DNA of 64,000 nt from Lepidostoma basale (GCA_022606425.2 JAHDVF020000508.1:434001-498000); one strand, 5' to 3'. Shown: positions 29,531-40,836, numbered from the stretch's first letter. Notes: generated by a model from the letters alone, not told the origin. Numbers and translations are program-made.

Positions 29531-30400
29531 TAATGCACTTGTTTCTGGGGGACCAAACCAATCTATTTAGTTATTTGGGTTGGCCCAGTAACGTATCTGG
29601 TTTGAATAGCCTTGATATAAACCATTTGAAAATTCCTTAGAAAGGTGAAACTATCGTTCCTATAAAATAGAATATCTGGAAAACCGACGTTTTAATTACT
29701 CGTATTGTGAACTATGAACTCAATGAATTTATCAAAAATAAATATGGAGTTTTACGTCATTGTTCAAGAAACAATAAATTCACGTGATATTTACGTTATT
29801 ACGTTGCTATTAGACGTAGTCGCCTTCCTTCCGCTTTAGTCGGAAAAATAAAGTAAATAAGAAGTGATTTCATCTTGTGTACACACAATTACGTTGTTAC
29901 CCTGATTTGTTCCGCTGGTAATTCAATGACAAACGAGACAGGAATTTCTTTTTTCTTTGCCCATTTCTGTATTGCCCTAGTTTTCCGAGAAAACCATTAT
30001 CGAGCCCATCACGAGAAAAACGTACACATCTTTATTGCGAATAATCGTTTTGCATGATAATAATGTTTTTATTATGGTTAACTTTGCCGTTTCAAATGAA
30101 ATGTAACCAAAAGTCAAAAAACCGTGTGTAAAGAGTCCTTTCATTTCGGGGAGATTGTTTGCAATATTGTGAGTGACAGTACGTTTACAAAAAACTGGAC
30201 GCCTATTTTTATTTATTTTTTTATGAATAGATAAAGCAAAAAAATATTTCAATCATATTTTTTATTTAAACATTGAAAAAGTTTTTAAAACTTATTTAAG
30301 ATTAATAACTGCAATCATAACAAAAAGAATGTCCTTTTTCTTCTATATTCGCCATAACTTTTTTTTGTAGATGTTTAATGGGTTTTTTTATATACTAAGT
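29531..30400. other. Spacer with HR-B scrap and R4 repeat
   Basis: 29635-29705 resembles HR-B (TTAGAAAGGTGAAACTATCG). 30123-30190 (AGTCCTTTCATTTCGGGGAG, ATTGTGAGTGACAGTACGTT) recurs at 53617-53675 as repeat R4. No gene. Confidence 0.45.
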
Positions 30401-30720
30401 ATACAATACTCACTTTATTAAAAAAATAAAAAGTTAATACCAGAACAAATTTCGGACTAACAATCAGTGATATTATATAAATATAAATATTTTAAATATT
30501 ATAAAAAAAAGTACAAATTTGATCAGTTTTGACAGATGTTAAAAATATTATTTTTAACATCTGTCAAACTGACCACAGTTGTAAAAAAAATTATAATACT
30601 TTAAATATTTATATTTATATAATATCACTGATGAAGGGCTCGTTAGTCCGAAGCATGTTTAATTTTTAATTTTTATTTGTTTAATAAAGTGAGTGTTATA
30701 CCTATACTTAGTATATAGAA
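30400..30720. repeat. HR-E fold-back repeat
   Basis: Palindrome centred near 30546. Plus unit ATCA-CTGATGA-A-GGGCT-CGTT-AGTCC-GAA-GCATGT-T at 30625-30661 keeps the core and stem II, but A15.1 is G. The facing unit is partly deleted. CTAAGTATA repeats flank both sides. Confidence 0.7.
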
Positions 30721-30754
30721 AAAATAAACATAAAGAATGTCTAATTAATACGAA

Positions 30755-30840
30755 TGAATAAACTTATGTTTTTCTAGAAGTTTTATTATATTTTTTGCGG
30801 AATGACATGTTTCGCCCTTCCAAGGCATTAAAATGTGAAT
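30755..30840 (-). repeat. HR-B repeat copy
   Basis: TTTTTCTAGAAGTTTTATTA, GGAATGACATGTTTCGCCCT and TCCAAGGCATTAAAATG. Confidence 0.65.
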
Positions 30841-30939
30841 AAATAAAGAAAGTCCGTTTAAAATTTTATGTTTTTGTAAAAAAAATGGGTGTGACTATTA
30901 TTCATAATGATACTAAATAATGTTAAAAATCCAAAGAAT

Positions 30940-31215
30940 TCCTTAAATGTATTTTATTGTTTTAAATATCTGGTGTCCCGGCTAATGGTGTCTGGAATTT
31001 GCAATTTCTGGTAAATTTGTGTTGTTACTGGAATTCTGAAACAAAACCACAGACACAAACATGTCCTTTTACTGTTAAAATTAATTATTTGTCCTAATTA
31101 GACATAGTAGTAATATTCAAATCTCTGCCCACTTGAACCAGGAACCAATCAGAAAGCTTTCTATAACAAATTAAAGAGGTGTTACACACACTATTGTAAA
31201 TATTATCCCTGAAGT
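30940..31215 (+). repeat. R2 repeat
   Basis: TGGTGTCCCGGCTAATGGTG, TTTCTGGTAAATTTGTGTTG, GAAACAAAACCACAGACACA, then AACCAATCAGAAAGCTTTCT. The same order occurs at 63620-63905. No coding frame. Class unknown. Confidence 0.6.
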
Positions 31216-31690
31216 GAACAAACTATACTGTACGCATGTTAGAAGTTATTATTTTTTAGCGTAATAAAACAAAAGTTTATCCCGCGTGTCAATACTCTAC
31301 GTTATTATAAAGGACGATTAAACTATAGAAGAAAGATACAATTAATAAAACCTAAATTAAAAACGTGCCAAAATAAACATATTTTGCAGATTACATTATT
31401 AAGAAAGATTACCTTAGTATGTAGTACATTAAAAACTTATCCTTTATACAATCTACCAAAAAAATATTAATACTGCCTTCCACTTTGTAATCCTCTTTGT
31501 TTTAGTAATGCAGTCTGCTTCCTTATATTGTTTATCGTCTTTAATATATAATGATTCATCGTTTTTGACTCTATATTTATTATATGTAATTGTACCTTCT
31601 AAATACTGTTTTTGATTTATACAAAATTTTGAATGTATACAAATACTTGTAGACGAATACTGGATTTTATTTACCCATTTTGGGTTATCA
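31216..31690. other. AT-rich spacer
   Basis: A minus-strand 84-codon frame (31453-31707) has low-complexity polar composition and I reject it as a gene. Nothing else seen. Confidence 0.35.
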
Positions 31691-31692
31691 AT

Positions 31693-31855
31693 TCTTATGG
31701 TGGTCATAAGAAAGGTGGAATGGGGAATGTTGTAATTACATAAAGCGCGCGCTTAACCCAACCAATAGTATAGGTCATAAGTCCTGTAAACACCTCGATC
31801 ACCATATTCAGTTTGCATCTTCGTCTCTATTGAGATAAAAATTAATCCTTGAACG
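31693..31855 (-). repeat. R1 repeat
   Basis: AAAGGTGGAATGGGGAATGT, CGCGCGCTTAACCCAACCAA, GTCATAAGTCCTGTAAACAC, then TGCATCTTCGTCTCTATTGA. Four copies in the window (31693, 35938, 37228, 51888). No tRNA boxes or LINE coding seen. Confidence 0.65.
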
Positions 31856-32014
31856 GTTTTTGTTATTATAATGATTATTATTTATTATTATTATTTTTAT
31901 TAATAATATTATGTTTTTATTCCACTTTTATTAGTAACTAACCGTTCTTTTTATTAAAATATGTAAGTACCTACCTAACTCAACTCCAGCAAGAACTTCA
32001 AAATTCTTCTTCTT

Positions 32015-32500
32015 CTTCTTCTTCTTTTGATAGATCTGACGATCTGTGACACGGAAATCATATCTCGTTGGATGATGAGATCCAGCTGTCCCTCCATCTC
32101 TTAGGCGGTCTTCCAGGTGGGCGGTGTCCGGAAGGGATTTCATAGGCGGCTGTATATGCGAGTCTGTCACCATCCATTCGGGCTACATGGTCCCTCCAGT
32201 ATCTTCTTCTGGATCTACTCCACTGAACGATATCCTCTATTTCGCAGGTTTTCCTTATGTCTGCGTTGCGGACACGATCTCGGAGGGTTTTTCCAGTAAT
32301 TGATCTTAGGACCTTCATCTCCGATGTTCTAAGTAGTCCCTTGGTTCGCACAGTGTCAGCCCGCGTCTCTACAGCGTACGTCATGATGGGTCGCACGCAT
32401 GTTTTGTAGATTCTGATCTTGCTGTCGATACGCATGTGCTTGTTTTTCCAGACCAGATTCTTCAGGCATCCTGACACGGCAGAGGCTTTACTGACTTGTT
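32015..32500 (-). mobile_element. GRPPKRW-LINE, open 3' copy
   Basis: The reverse strand is open for about 139 codons: SGCLKNLVWKNKHMRIDSKI, MTYAVETRADTVRTKGLLRT, VLRSITGKTLRDRVRNADIR, DIVQWSRSRRRYWRDHVARM, GRPPGRPPKRWRDSW-type end, then (GAA)n (plus-strand TTCTTCTTCTTCTTCTTC). Almost identical to 7010-7495, without its frameshift. Confidence 0.88.
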
Positions 32501-32574
32501 ATATATATACTGACAAAATTATATCAAAGAAATTATTCAAATTGACATAGGAACAAATACATATTACAGGTTAC

Positions 32575-32705
32575 ATTACGTACAGGTTGGCGAAACAGCT
32601 GCCGCGAAAATGGAAAATAAAATTGTGATACATAAAACAAAGTTTTTTAATTTAACAGTTTATAATGTTAAAATATCAAAGTGTTTCGGCCAAAACAATG
32701 GACTA
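32575..32705 (+). repeat. HR-A 3' half
   Basis: Starts inside stem II (ACAGGTTGGCGAAACAGCTG), then AATAAAATTGTGATACATAA and GTGTTTCGGCCAAAACAATG. The core is lost. Confidence 0.65.
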
Positions 32706-32965
32706 CAATTGATTTTATATCATATTATTATACTTTAAGATATGTTTGATTCCCGTTGTTCACTAATTGTCCCTTAAATTTGTATTTTATGTATTGAAAT
32801 TATATATAGTGCGAAAAATGCCTCCCTAGTACGGGTTACCCCAGTTGGGAAGTATTACAACCATGTGCTTTATACATGATCAATAAATAAACTTCATCAT
32901 GTCATACTTCTGTAACAGGGTGCGTGCGCAGCTCTCAATTTTACAATAATACAAAAAATATATAT

Positions 32966-33505
32966 AAGTCATTACTGCAAATAGAAATATATCCACAGAA
33001 GCAAAGATGGCAGTACACAATGGAGTTCTAGTGCCAACCCTCATGTATGGAAGTGAAGCTTGGAGCTGGCAAAAGAAGGATGAAAGCAGGATAAACGCCG
33101 TAGAAATGAGATCACTAAGAAGAATTTGTGGGAAAACGTTGTATGATAGAATACCGAACGATGAAATAAGAAAGAAATGTAAGACAGATGACTGCATCAT
33201 GAATAAAATTAAAAAAGGATCCCTGAAATGAAATGGATGAGAGTAGAATGGTTAAAAAGTTGTACACAAGCAGTGTGAGTGGGAAAAGAAGCCGAGGACG
33301 ACCGAGGAAAACATGGCATGACCAAATTAACCAATTACTAAAAGGCGGCCACATTCGAAGTCGGAATAATCGACGTGCGTGCATGGTGCGATGTATGAAT
33401 GTGGAGGAAGCCCGAGAGGTGTGCCAGGACAGGCCAGTGTGGCGATCCATCCTCTCTGCCTACCCCTCCGGGGAAATGGCGTGATGGTTAGTTAGTTAGT
33501 TAGCA
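32966..33505 (+). mobile_element. KDESR-LINE (subfamily a) 3' end
   Basis: MAVHNGVLVPTLMYGSEAW, KKDESRINAVEMRSLRRICG, KTLYDRIPNDEIRKKC, a deletion removing WFGHMER, then LYTSSVSGKRSRGRPRKTW, RACMVRCMNVEEAREVCQ and SAYPSGEMA with (TTAG)3. Otherwise well preserved. Confidence 0.88.
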
Positions 33506-33609
33506 AAAAAAAATATTCCAATTAAACCACGCTTTGAACTGTTTACATTTCCTGTGATATTTTTATTATTCACGAAATTTTGAGAAACTTACTTTGTATA
33601 TGCTATCAG

Positions 33610-33785
33610 CCGGCAATACCGCTGGAGATAAGATCGAATTGAAGTGTTTTCCTTATCGATTACACTTAATCTCTTATCGTGGGAGTGAGCATCGCGAAGA
33701 AATGCAAACCAAAGTGGGAATCCCCTTTTGGTTAGCATTATCTATTAAACGTTTAGCGGAACAGGAAATAAAAAAAGTACTTCAG
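33610..33785 (+). CDS. Candidate host exon, unrecognised protein
   Basis: An acceptor-like GTATATGCTATCAG (ends 33609) and a donor-like CAG|GTGTGT (33786) bracket 176 bases open in one frame: GNTAGDKIELKCFPYRLHLI, YRGSEHREEMQTKVGIPFWL, ALSIKRLAEQEIKKVLQ. The 'IPFWLALSIKR' stretch faintly recalls the PxWLAxxL segment of GINS-complex subunits, but I cannot confirm this. Sites are only moderate, and a stop follows seven codons into the presumed intron. No repeat match. Confidence 0.3.
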
Positions 33786-33890
33786 GTGTGTTACCAAAAC
33801 ATTTGACTGATTCACCTCGGAATGTTTTTATATCTCATGCGAACTTACATGTGATATGTTGAATATTTCTTAATTGAATAAATAAATAAA

Positions 33891-34372
33891 AACTAACTAA
33901 CTAACTATCACGCCATCTCCCCGATGTATTAGGCAGAAAGAATGGACTGCCACACTTTTCTTTCCTAACATATTTTTCTCGGTTCCTCAACATTCATACA
34001 TCGTGTCATGCACGCGCGTCGATTTCTCTGACTCCTCATATGGCCGACATTCAATATTTGATTTATTTGATCGTGCCACGTTTTCCTCGGTCTACCTCTA
34101 TTTCTGGTTCCATTTTCATCGTTAACATATACTTTTTTTACCATTATTTCTTCATTCATTCTTTCCATGTGTCCAAACCATCTTAATGATCCTTTCATTA
34201 TTTTGTTCATAACACCATCATTCGCACCGCATTCACTTCTATATTTTCATTCGACACTCTATCATACACAGAATTTCCACACATTCGTCTAAGAGATCAC
34301 ATTTCTATTGCATTTATTCTACTTTCATCCTTCTTTTGCCAGTTCCATGCTTCGCTTCCATACATAAGGGTC
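33891..34372 (-). mobile_element. KDESR-LINE (subfamily b) with 12-bp TSD
   Basis: Reverse reading: MNKIMKGSLRWFGHMERMNE, KKVYVNDENGTRNRGRPRKT, WHDQINQILNVGHMRSQ and RACMTRCMNVEEPRK. Left tail CTAACTAACTA. Direct repeat TTGAATAAATAA at 33874-33885 and 34373-34384. Confidence 0.88.
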
Positions 34373-34494
34373 TTGAATAAATAATGAAAATAAAAACTCC
34401 AATTCATTGATAGATTTTATTGTTTCTTTAACAATCGTATATAGTAACTTCATAATTATTGAATGAATATTGGAAATCAGTATAGCAGTGAGAA

Positions 34495-34712
34495 ACGCCA
34501 CTATTCGAGCCAGAGCTGGAGTGTTGGACATCATCTGAAGAGTGGCCGCGTTAAAATGGCGCTAGGCAGGCCATGTCGCTCACAGCTCACACTTTGCTGG
34601 TGTCCTAAAATTGCGACCCGAAATCCAGTACGACCCCAACTTCGTTGGAGGGATGACGTTAAAGAGAACGTTGGTACGACACGTTTGTCTCTAGACTACA
34701 TGTTAGGATAGG
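34495..34712 (+). mobile_element. RTE-like LINE fragment
   Basis: CWCPKIATRNPVRPQLRWRD followed by DVKENVGTTRLSL. Matches the RP-RW-DD block before the LINE terminus. Confidence 0.7.
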
Positions 34713-34724
34713 GAGTATGCATGC

Positions 34725-35130
34725 ATCGAAATTATATATCCGAACTCTGTATAACGGACAGCCTAAATACAAGGAAATCCACACTTCGCTCGACGAACTC
34801 CTCTGCAATAGGAAGATTAGTTGAGCCAAAGTACAAATTTCGGGGATCGAGCGTTCGCGGTAACCGGTCCATCAGCTTGGAACAATCTTCCTTCACAACT
34901 CAGATGCATAAATGATCCGACAGATTTCAGATCTAAGCTGAAAACACATATTTTTCATATTTCATAACCAATTTAAATCTGGCATATTTTGTTCTATTAT
35001 ACTTTCTAATCGATCGCGAATATCAATCAGATGCAGCGTTCACATTTAGATTTAAAACACGTCTTAATGCGCCCTTGATGTGATTACATCATAAAAACGG
35101 CGCTTTAAAAGTTAGCGTATTATTATTATT
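34725..35130 (+). mobile_element. CR1/L2-like LINE 3' end
   Basis: NYISELCITDSLNTRKSTLR, STNSSAIGRLVEPKYKF, a frameshift, DRAFAVTGPSAWNNL-type coding, RSKLKTHIFH, and a 3' end GGCGCTTTAAAAGTTAGC with TTATTATT repeats, as in 20660-21420. Confidence 0.83.
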
Positions 35131-35134
35131 ATTA

Positions 35135-35935
35135 TCGAACATTTTTCTTTTTAGGCAAATTGGAACCTTCCGTTTTTAAAAACTTCTTTCATTTTTCCAA
35201 AGGCAGCCCAGCCCAATCCTTCTCTACTAGGTATTTCATAGGAATGGCGTGATGATTTTAATCTAAGAATATCTTTATATTTTCTGCATAAAACCATAAT
35301 AAATGGTCAAAGCGCAGTAATAATACGTATAACTAAAACTGCCTTTATATTACTCGAATAATATCTTCTTACTAAATTATGTACCTTCGTTTCATTTAAC
35401 CTTCGCGGCTCGAAAAGGCGAAAGTTCAAATAAAAAATGTCAAGTTCATGGATGAACAATGATATTCTAAGTTCAAATAAACTATTCTGATCAGTACTTG
35501 ACTATTATTTTATTGTGCGGAATATATTTATTATTTGTGGAATAGGGGTGAAATCGTGAAAACAAAGCGATAAACCTACCCACTTATAAAACCCCACCCC
35601 AATCTTAACACAAAAATTTTCTATCGCGGGGATTGAAACTACAGGGTTTTTCAAAATAATTAACATTATGATTTTTTTATATGATTAATTTAAAAATTAT
35701 AAAATTTAGCAAATATTTTTAAGCTTATGGGTTTTGTCCCGTAAGCATTGTTTACATCCTAAATATTTGATCTAATCACAAACTTTTAAAATTCAGAGTA
35801 TTTTAAACAATCATATAATTTTCTTTATTCTTACTACTTCATGATGTGGATTCACATTTGAAAAACATTGTCATTTCACAATACTCTTTCACACTTGTCA
35901 TGAAACATGTTTCAAATCATATCAAATTAAGGATT
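35135..35935. other. AT-rich spacer without features
   Basis: No coding frame, tRNA, LINE or HR unit seen in this 800-base stretch. Confidence 0.45.
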
Positions 35936-35937
35936 AA

Positions 35938-36118
35938 TTTTAGCTCAATAGAGACGAAGATGCAAACTGGAAACTGAATATGGTAATCGAGGCGTTTACA
36001 AGACTTATGACCTGTCACTGGTTCGGTTAAGCGCACGCTTTATGTAATTACAACATTCCCCATTCCACATTTCTTATGACCACCATGTCTGACAAATTTT
36101 TGGAAGTTGTATATACTC
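35938..36118 (+). repeat. R1 repeat
   Basis: AATAGAGACGAAGATGCAAA, AAACTGAATATGGTAATCGA, TTAAGCGCACGCTTTATGTA, then CATTTCTTATGACCACCATG. The second-longest R1 copy, extending to TTTTTGGAAGTTGTATATAC. Confidence 0.65.
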
Positions 36119-36184
36119 GTATGTCAATATCCATTGTCATATGTCCATATGTCAATATCCATGGATATTGACATATCACATTAG

Positions 36185-36370
36185 TTTATTAACTCAACAG
36201 ACTTTACAAACAGCATAAATGTTTAAGACATCTATTGAGTACAGGTAAAATATTATATATACTCGTATACAACATAAGACCAGGAACGCATGAGAGAAGG
36301 TTTGACATTAGGAAGACAGGACACTCTCTAAAGTCAACAATATTTGTCTTCTAAACACTCAAACCGAATT
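36185..36370 (-). mobile_element. VGRAI-LINE 3' UTR fragment
   Basis: AACAGCATAAATGTTTAAGA, ATCTATTGAGTACAGGTAAA, CAGGAACGCATGAGAGAAGG, and ATTTGTCTTCTAAACACTC. Confidence 0.75.
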
Positions 36371-36534
36371 TGTTTTTGTTAAATATGAAACCTTTTCATT
36401 GAGTATTTGAAATATCGAACACCCTTCACAATAATCCGTCCTATAATATCCAAATATTCATATTATTATGTTTGTTATAGAGAATGCATACTATATACCT
36501 ATACCCAGTGTTCAGTGAGAGCTTTCAAAAGAAC

Positions 36535-37190
36535 ACATCCAACCCCAAGGTTAAAGGGGATGTTTTCAAGTTCACGGCAGCGGCCCGCTGTGACACCCTC
36601 CCCCGGGGAGTTGAGGACGTCGCTAATGGGTCCTGTGTAGCAGGGGTGCAGGGGGTGGCGCGCCAGCTTGGGGGATGTTTACTGCTAATTTAAACATAAA
36701 AATGTCTTGGATTCTTCACGGTGACTTTACTCAAACGATAATTGTTATATACATAAACAATATATTGATAATTATCTCAATAATTATTGTTTTTGAACAA
36801 TATTGTAACACTGCATACAAAACATTTTATATAAATGAAAAACAAATGTTGTGTGAAAACAAGTGTTAAAAATGAATATATATTTACACTTGGTATTACA
36901 ACACTTTATTTCACTTTTAGATCCAACGATAAGATGGCGAGGTGAGATATTTTTCAGGGTGGTACGACACTCTGCATCTATGTCATGGAGTAATCCATGC
37001 TGCACATAACGGAGTGCCCTTGCTGCTGTAACATGCATGTAGGATGATCTGGTCCGTGCGTCCAGCAGTGCGGTCCAGCTGGCGGACTTTTGAGCCGGCG
37101 ATATAAGATCGAGTCAAAGACGATGACCAAGATGAAGAATCTTCATAGATGGCGCTAGTGTAGATTAAACTAAAAAATGCGAAGTGTTTC
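36535..37190. other. GC-rich patches, unassigned
   Basis: 36540-36680 (CACCCTCCCCCGGGGAGTTG) and 36900-37110 (GCGTCCAGCAGTGCGGTCCA) stand out. Minus-strand frames such as VTAARALRYVQHGLLHDIDA (about 36970-37030) look protein-like but are short and unrecognised. AT-rich between. Confidence 0.25.
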
Positions 37191-37227
37191 TCAACATTAG
37201 TAGCATATATAAATCTTTCAAACAATT

Positions 37228-37400
37228 TTCAGACGTGGTGGTCGTAAGAAGAGGGAATGGGGAAAGTTGTTAACATAAAGCGATCGCTTAACCCAACCAA
37301 TGACAGGTCATAAGTCCTGTAAACGCCTCGACCACCATATTCTGTTTCAAAAAATAAAAACAATTTACATCTTCGTCTCTATTGAAATACAATTAATCCT
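37228..37400 (-). repeat. R1 repeat
   Basis: GAAGAGGGAATGGGGAAAGT, GCGATCGCTTAACCCAACCA, CAGGTCATAAGTCCTGTAAA, TCTTCGTCTCTATTGAAAT. Carries a small AATAAAAACAATT insertion. Confidence 0.65.
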
Positions 37401-37419
37401 GAAGAAGTCGTTATCAAGC

Positions 37420-37680
37420 ATCTTTTTCTTCTTGTAATACATCTGACGATCTGATAAATCATGCCTCCCGGGATGATGAGGTCTAGCACCAGGGGACGGA
37501 CGGTGTCCGGAGGGTATTTCGTAAGCAGTTGTATATGTAAGTCTGTCACTATCCATTCTGGTTATATGGTCCCTTCAGTATATTCTTCTGGATCTACTCC
37601 ACCGAACGATATCCTCTATTTCGTAATTCTTCTTATGTCTGCGTTACGGACACGATCACGGAGAATTTTTCGAGAAATAA
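37420..37680 (-). mobile_element. GRPPKRW-LINE 3' fragment
   Basis: Reverse strand: KILRDRVRNADIRRI-like coding, DIVRWSRSRRIY, HNQNGDRLTYTTAYEIPSG in pieces, then a PPG-rich disrupted end and a short AAGAAGAAAAAG tail. Confidence 0.78.
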
Positions 37681-37689
37681 TCAATTTTT

Positions 37690-37770
37690 TATTTATGCAT
37701 TAACAATGTGAAACATGTCACCCCCTCAAAATATAATAAAACTGTTTTAAAACAGACGTTTAATTCATAT
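37690..37770 (+). repeat. HR-B 3' half
   Basis: AATGTGAAACATGTCACCCC, CAAAATATAATAAAACTG, AAACAGACGTTTAATTCATA. Confidence 0.6.
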
Positions 37771-37865
37771 TTGTTTTCAGGCTGCATGAGCACAATAAAT
37801 ATGTGACTTGTAAAATCATCTTCTCAATAATAAATTGTATTCAAAAATTAAAATTAATTCATTCA

Positions 37866-37907
37866 TACACTGAAGAAGGGAAGTCTGTGTCTCGAAACAT
37901 GTTTGTG
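37866..37907 (+). ncRNA. Hammerhead-ribozyme-like motif (HR-E)
   Basis: Stem I TACA/TGTG (T-G wobble outermost). Core CTGAAGA (37870-37876) and an extra A. Stem II GGGA/TCTC with an 8-base loop. GAA (37894-37896), stem III ACA/TGT loopless, T37903 at the cleavage position. The full core is present. It differs from 9080-9118 in stem II sequence yet keeps pairing. Confidence 0.55.
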
Positions 37908-37964
37908 AAAGGTGCAAAAAAGTGTTAACAAATATAAATTGTGGTTTTAACTGGTTCACATACT

Positions 37965-38310
37965 GACTAACTAATAACTGACTAACCATCACGCAGTCTC
38001 TCCTAAGGGGTAGGCATAAATAATGGACCGCCACACAGTTCTTTTCTGACATACTTCTCTCGATTCTTCAACATTCATACATCATGTCATGCACGCACGT
38101 CGATTTCTCCGACTGCTCACATGACCGACATTCAATATTTGATTTATTTGAACCTGCTACGTTTTCCTCGGTCTTCCTATATTTCTAGTTTCGTTAACAT
38201 TGTTAACATATATTTTCTTTATCATTCTTTCTATGTGTCCAAGCTGTCTTAATGAACCTTTCAATATTTTGTTCATAACACTTTCTTCGCTCTGCATTTA
38301 CTTAGTATAT
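37965..38310 (-). mobile_element. KDESR-LINE (subfamily b) 3' end
   Basis: CTGACTAACCATCACGCAGT tail at left. Reverse reading SAYPLRRD, CQKRTVW, TRCMNVEESR, VRSSRRNRRACM, then RPRKT and KGSLRQLGHIER with frameshifts. Confidence 0.8.
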
Positions 38311-38850
38311 TTTCATTGCATTCCTGACCATTTATTTTTAATGTATATTTTCTTATGTATATTTTTATTTCCTCTTCGACGTGACTAACCCAAAAGAAAC
38401 AAGCAATCAAAAGATAATTCAGTTCAAATATTACATAATGTTTACTACCTAAAATAATTGTGCCTTTCGTTCCATAAAAGATTGGGGAAGCTTCAACCCT
38501 TATTTGCCGATGTAATGAAGCAGAATGTATTCATTCCTATTGCGTATTTATCTTGATTAATCATTTTATTTTTTAACCTCAATAATAAATTTATGGAAAT
38601 TGTATGAAATCATGTGATTTCTGTATGTTATGTGAATAAACAAGAATCCCCTTTGGTTTGTTATTCAAGTAGAACGTAAATTGTTTTGTAAATAAAATAA
38701 TAGACTGTATATACTCCTATTTTTTTTAATTATGCGAACAAGAGAATTCCATTTTTAAATATATTATCTGAAATTGTTACAAAATACGAACAGAAAAAAA
38801 TGGTGTAATTCCAAAGCGTCATTACTTTTGTAGTTTAATTAAAAATTCTT
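38311..38850. other. AT-rich spacer
   Basis: No features recognised. Confidence 0.4.
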
Positions 38851-38948
38851 ATAATTAATACGAATAAAAACGTATGTTTTTTAGAAGTTTTATTATATTT
38901 CATCGGAATGACATGTTTCACCTTTCTAAGGCAATATCAAATGTCTTT
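38850..38948 (-). repeat. HR-B repeat copy
   Basis: TAATACGAATAAAAACGTAT, GAAGTTTTATTATATTTCAT, GAATGACATGTTTCACCTTT, CTAAGGCAATATCAAATG. Confidence 0.65.
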
Positions 38949-38954
38949 TTGCTT

Positions 38955-39240
38955 CGTTCTTCTTAGTTATAGCAGAGCAAGGGGGCACATATTATTTTAT
39001 TACCCAAATTGCTGCACAGAGGCCCCTCGAAGTTCTCCTGTATTGAAAGCGATTTGTCTTTTAAATGAGGTTGCAAAAGAGATAGATCTCTTTGGATGCA
39101 ATTATGGCGAATTATGGCGAAGGGCAGCAAGGAATTAACTGACATATTCCTATTCATAAGGTTCTATGTATATTTCCTTTGATATTCTTTTTTTTCACTC
39201 TTTACATCGATTTGGCTCGCGCTGTAATGATGTAAGGAGT
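38955..39240 (+). mobile_element. Divergent VGRAI-LINE end and S1 tail scrap
   Basis: CTEAPRSSPVLKAICLLNEV and AKEIDLFGCNYGELWR resemble the SPVGRAINLLNAVSSEIDVF block with substitutions. 39205-39240 (ACATCGATTTGGCTCGCGCT) is the 3' end of SINE S1. Confidence 0.55.
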
Positions 39241-39520
39241 TTTTTCAAGAAAATAATAATAATAATAATATTCATTTATTGTTTCTTGGACAATGATGTA
39301 TGACTCAACATTAAATAAACAATATATTGATAAAAAGATAATCAAATAATGAAACGTTGTTAGGCGTTTTAGTTTTTTGTCTATATTTTTACTACTCCCT
39401 GAATGTTGTATAATGACTGTATACATTGCCTATCATTACTTTTTCCCATAATGAGTAATCTACTCATGGGAATACAATTCATTATTGTATGTTTGTAAAA
39501 TAAATACTAAAAATACGAAT
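39240..39520. other. AT-rich spacer
   Basis: A short AAT repeat (39256-39270). Nothing else. Confidence 0.4.
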
Positions 39521-39775
39521 TGAAATGTCTGTTTTCTAGAAGTTTTATTATATTTAATGAGAATAACATGATCCGCCTAATTATGGCACTACCAAAAGTT
39601 TCGCCTTATTAAGGAAGAAAAATTATCAATATTTTGTTTAAACATATATAATATGCTGTAATTTATTCAAATATATAATTAATTAAAAAATATAAGTATG
39701 CTACTGCGCCTGGCGAAACCGGTCGCTATCGAAATAAAGACAAAAGTGGAAGTACTTAAAAAAACATATTTTTTT
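39520..39775. repeat. HR-B and HR-H copies
   Basis: 39525-39600 is HR-B in reverse (GTCTGTTTTCTAGAAGTTTT). 39707-39775 is HR-H in plus (GCGCCTGGCGAAACCGGTCG, then AATAAAGACAAAAGTGGAAG). Confidence 0.65.
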
Positions 39776-39789
39776 TATGTATACTTAGA

Positions 39790-40045
39790 AAATTGAAAAT
39801 AACCTTGTTTAATCCACAAAATATAATTTTTTTAATATGTATTAAAAAACATGACATGTTTATATTTTTACACCTGAAGATGGGGAGGTATCCTCCGAAA
39901 CAAGTCGTGTTTTTTAATATATATATATTTTTATATTTTGTGGATTAAACAAAGTTTTTTTCAATTTCCTAAGTACTCGTATATTACTATGGAATTCCAC
40001 AGTGTTAATGCCTTAGCGTTCAATAAGTTGATATTTTTATGTAAT
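39790..40045 (+). repeat. HR-D repeat, longest copy
   Basis: A left inverted arm (ACATGACATGTTTATA), the ribozyme-like unit (39870-39910), TTTGTGGATTAAACAAAG, TTTCAATTTCCTAAGTA, and ATTACTATGGAATTCCACAG to GCCTTAGCGTTCAATAAGTT. Used as the reference for other HR-D copies. Confidence 0.7.
39870..39910 (+). ncRNA. Hammerhead-ribozyme-like motif (HR-D)
   Basis: Stem I ACAC/GTGT (39870-39873, 39907-39910). Core CTGAAGA (39874-39880), linker TGG. Stem II GGAGG/CCTCC with loop TAT. GAA (39897-39899), then ACAAGT with only the outer two pairs of stem III, C39906. The core is complete, with a two-base longer linker than other families. Confidence 0.5.
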
Positions 40046-40835
40046 TATTATTTGAAGATATTATCTCTAGACCCATGTGACATCATGGTAACAATATCAA
40101 ATATTTTATTTAATTTTTCACAATGAAAGATATTTTTTATAGCTCGTTTTATTCAAGCTTTTTATGGCAAACTATTAACTTATATATTTAATTAGTTACG
40201 TGGGAAGAATCGGTGTCTTAAAACCAGGTAATTTATTACGAAACCAACGTTAATAACGGGCAACCGATAAATGCAGATATAATATAAATTCCCTCTTCAG
40301 ATTGCCAAATTCAATGATAATAACAATAATTTAATTCTTTGGGATTCGTGGTACTTCTGGTCGGATGCTGGGAAATTAGGTAATCTGTTTATCAAGTGAG
40401 AAATATCGCTCGCTGAATAAGCAAATTGTCTCGTTGTACCGTTCCGAGAATCTTTGGTTCAACACTCGCAAACAAATAAATTCAACACAATTGTTCAAAG
40501 CACTAGATAGGTTAGTCGACCGAATGTTATATTATTTTTTAAACCCACAAATCACAATTCTCGGACGTCTTCGTCATCTAAAGAACGCATTACCAATTCC
40601 TAAAGTGATATTTAACCCTTATCGAAAGCTAGCTTTTTTTATATTTATTTATTAAGGGTAACATGCAGCGATAGCAATAACATATATTAGAAAAAAATAC
40701 TTAGAAAAAATCAAGTAAGGCCAATTACATGCTACCACAAATATAAAATAATATAATAGTTAACAAATGACAGTGTGAAACGAGAATTAAGTTAAACTAA
40801 GGCAAAATGAGGCTATACAAAATATTTAGATTTAA
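40046..40835. other. Unassigned spacer
   Basis: No coding or repeat call except AAGGCCAATTACATGCTACC at 40719-40738, shared with 23989. AT-rich. Confidence 0.4.
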
Positions 40836-40836
40836 A

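Noticed and set aside
31453..31707. Minus-strand 84-codon frame
   Set aside because: Lysine/isoleucine/tyrosine-rich, from AT-rich DNA. Overlaps repeat R1, no recognisable motif.
33484..33504. TTAG repeats as insect telomeric DNA
   Set aside because: The unit is TTAG, not TTAGG, runs are only 3-4 units and always sit at the 3' end of KDESR or R3 copies.
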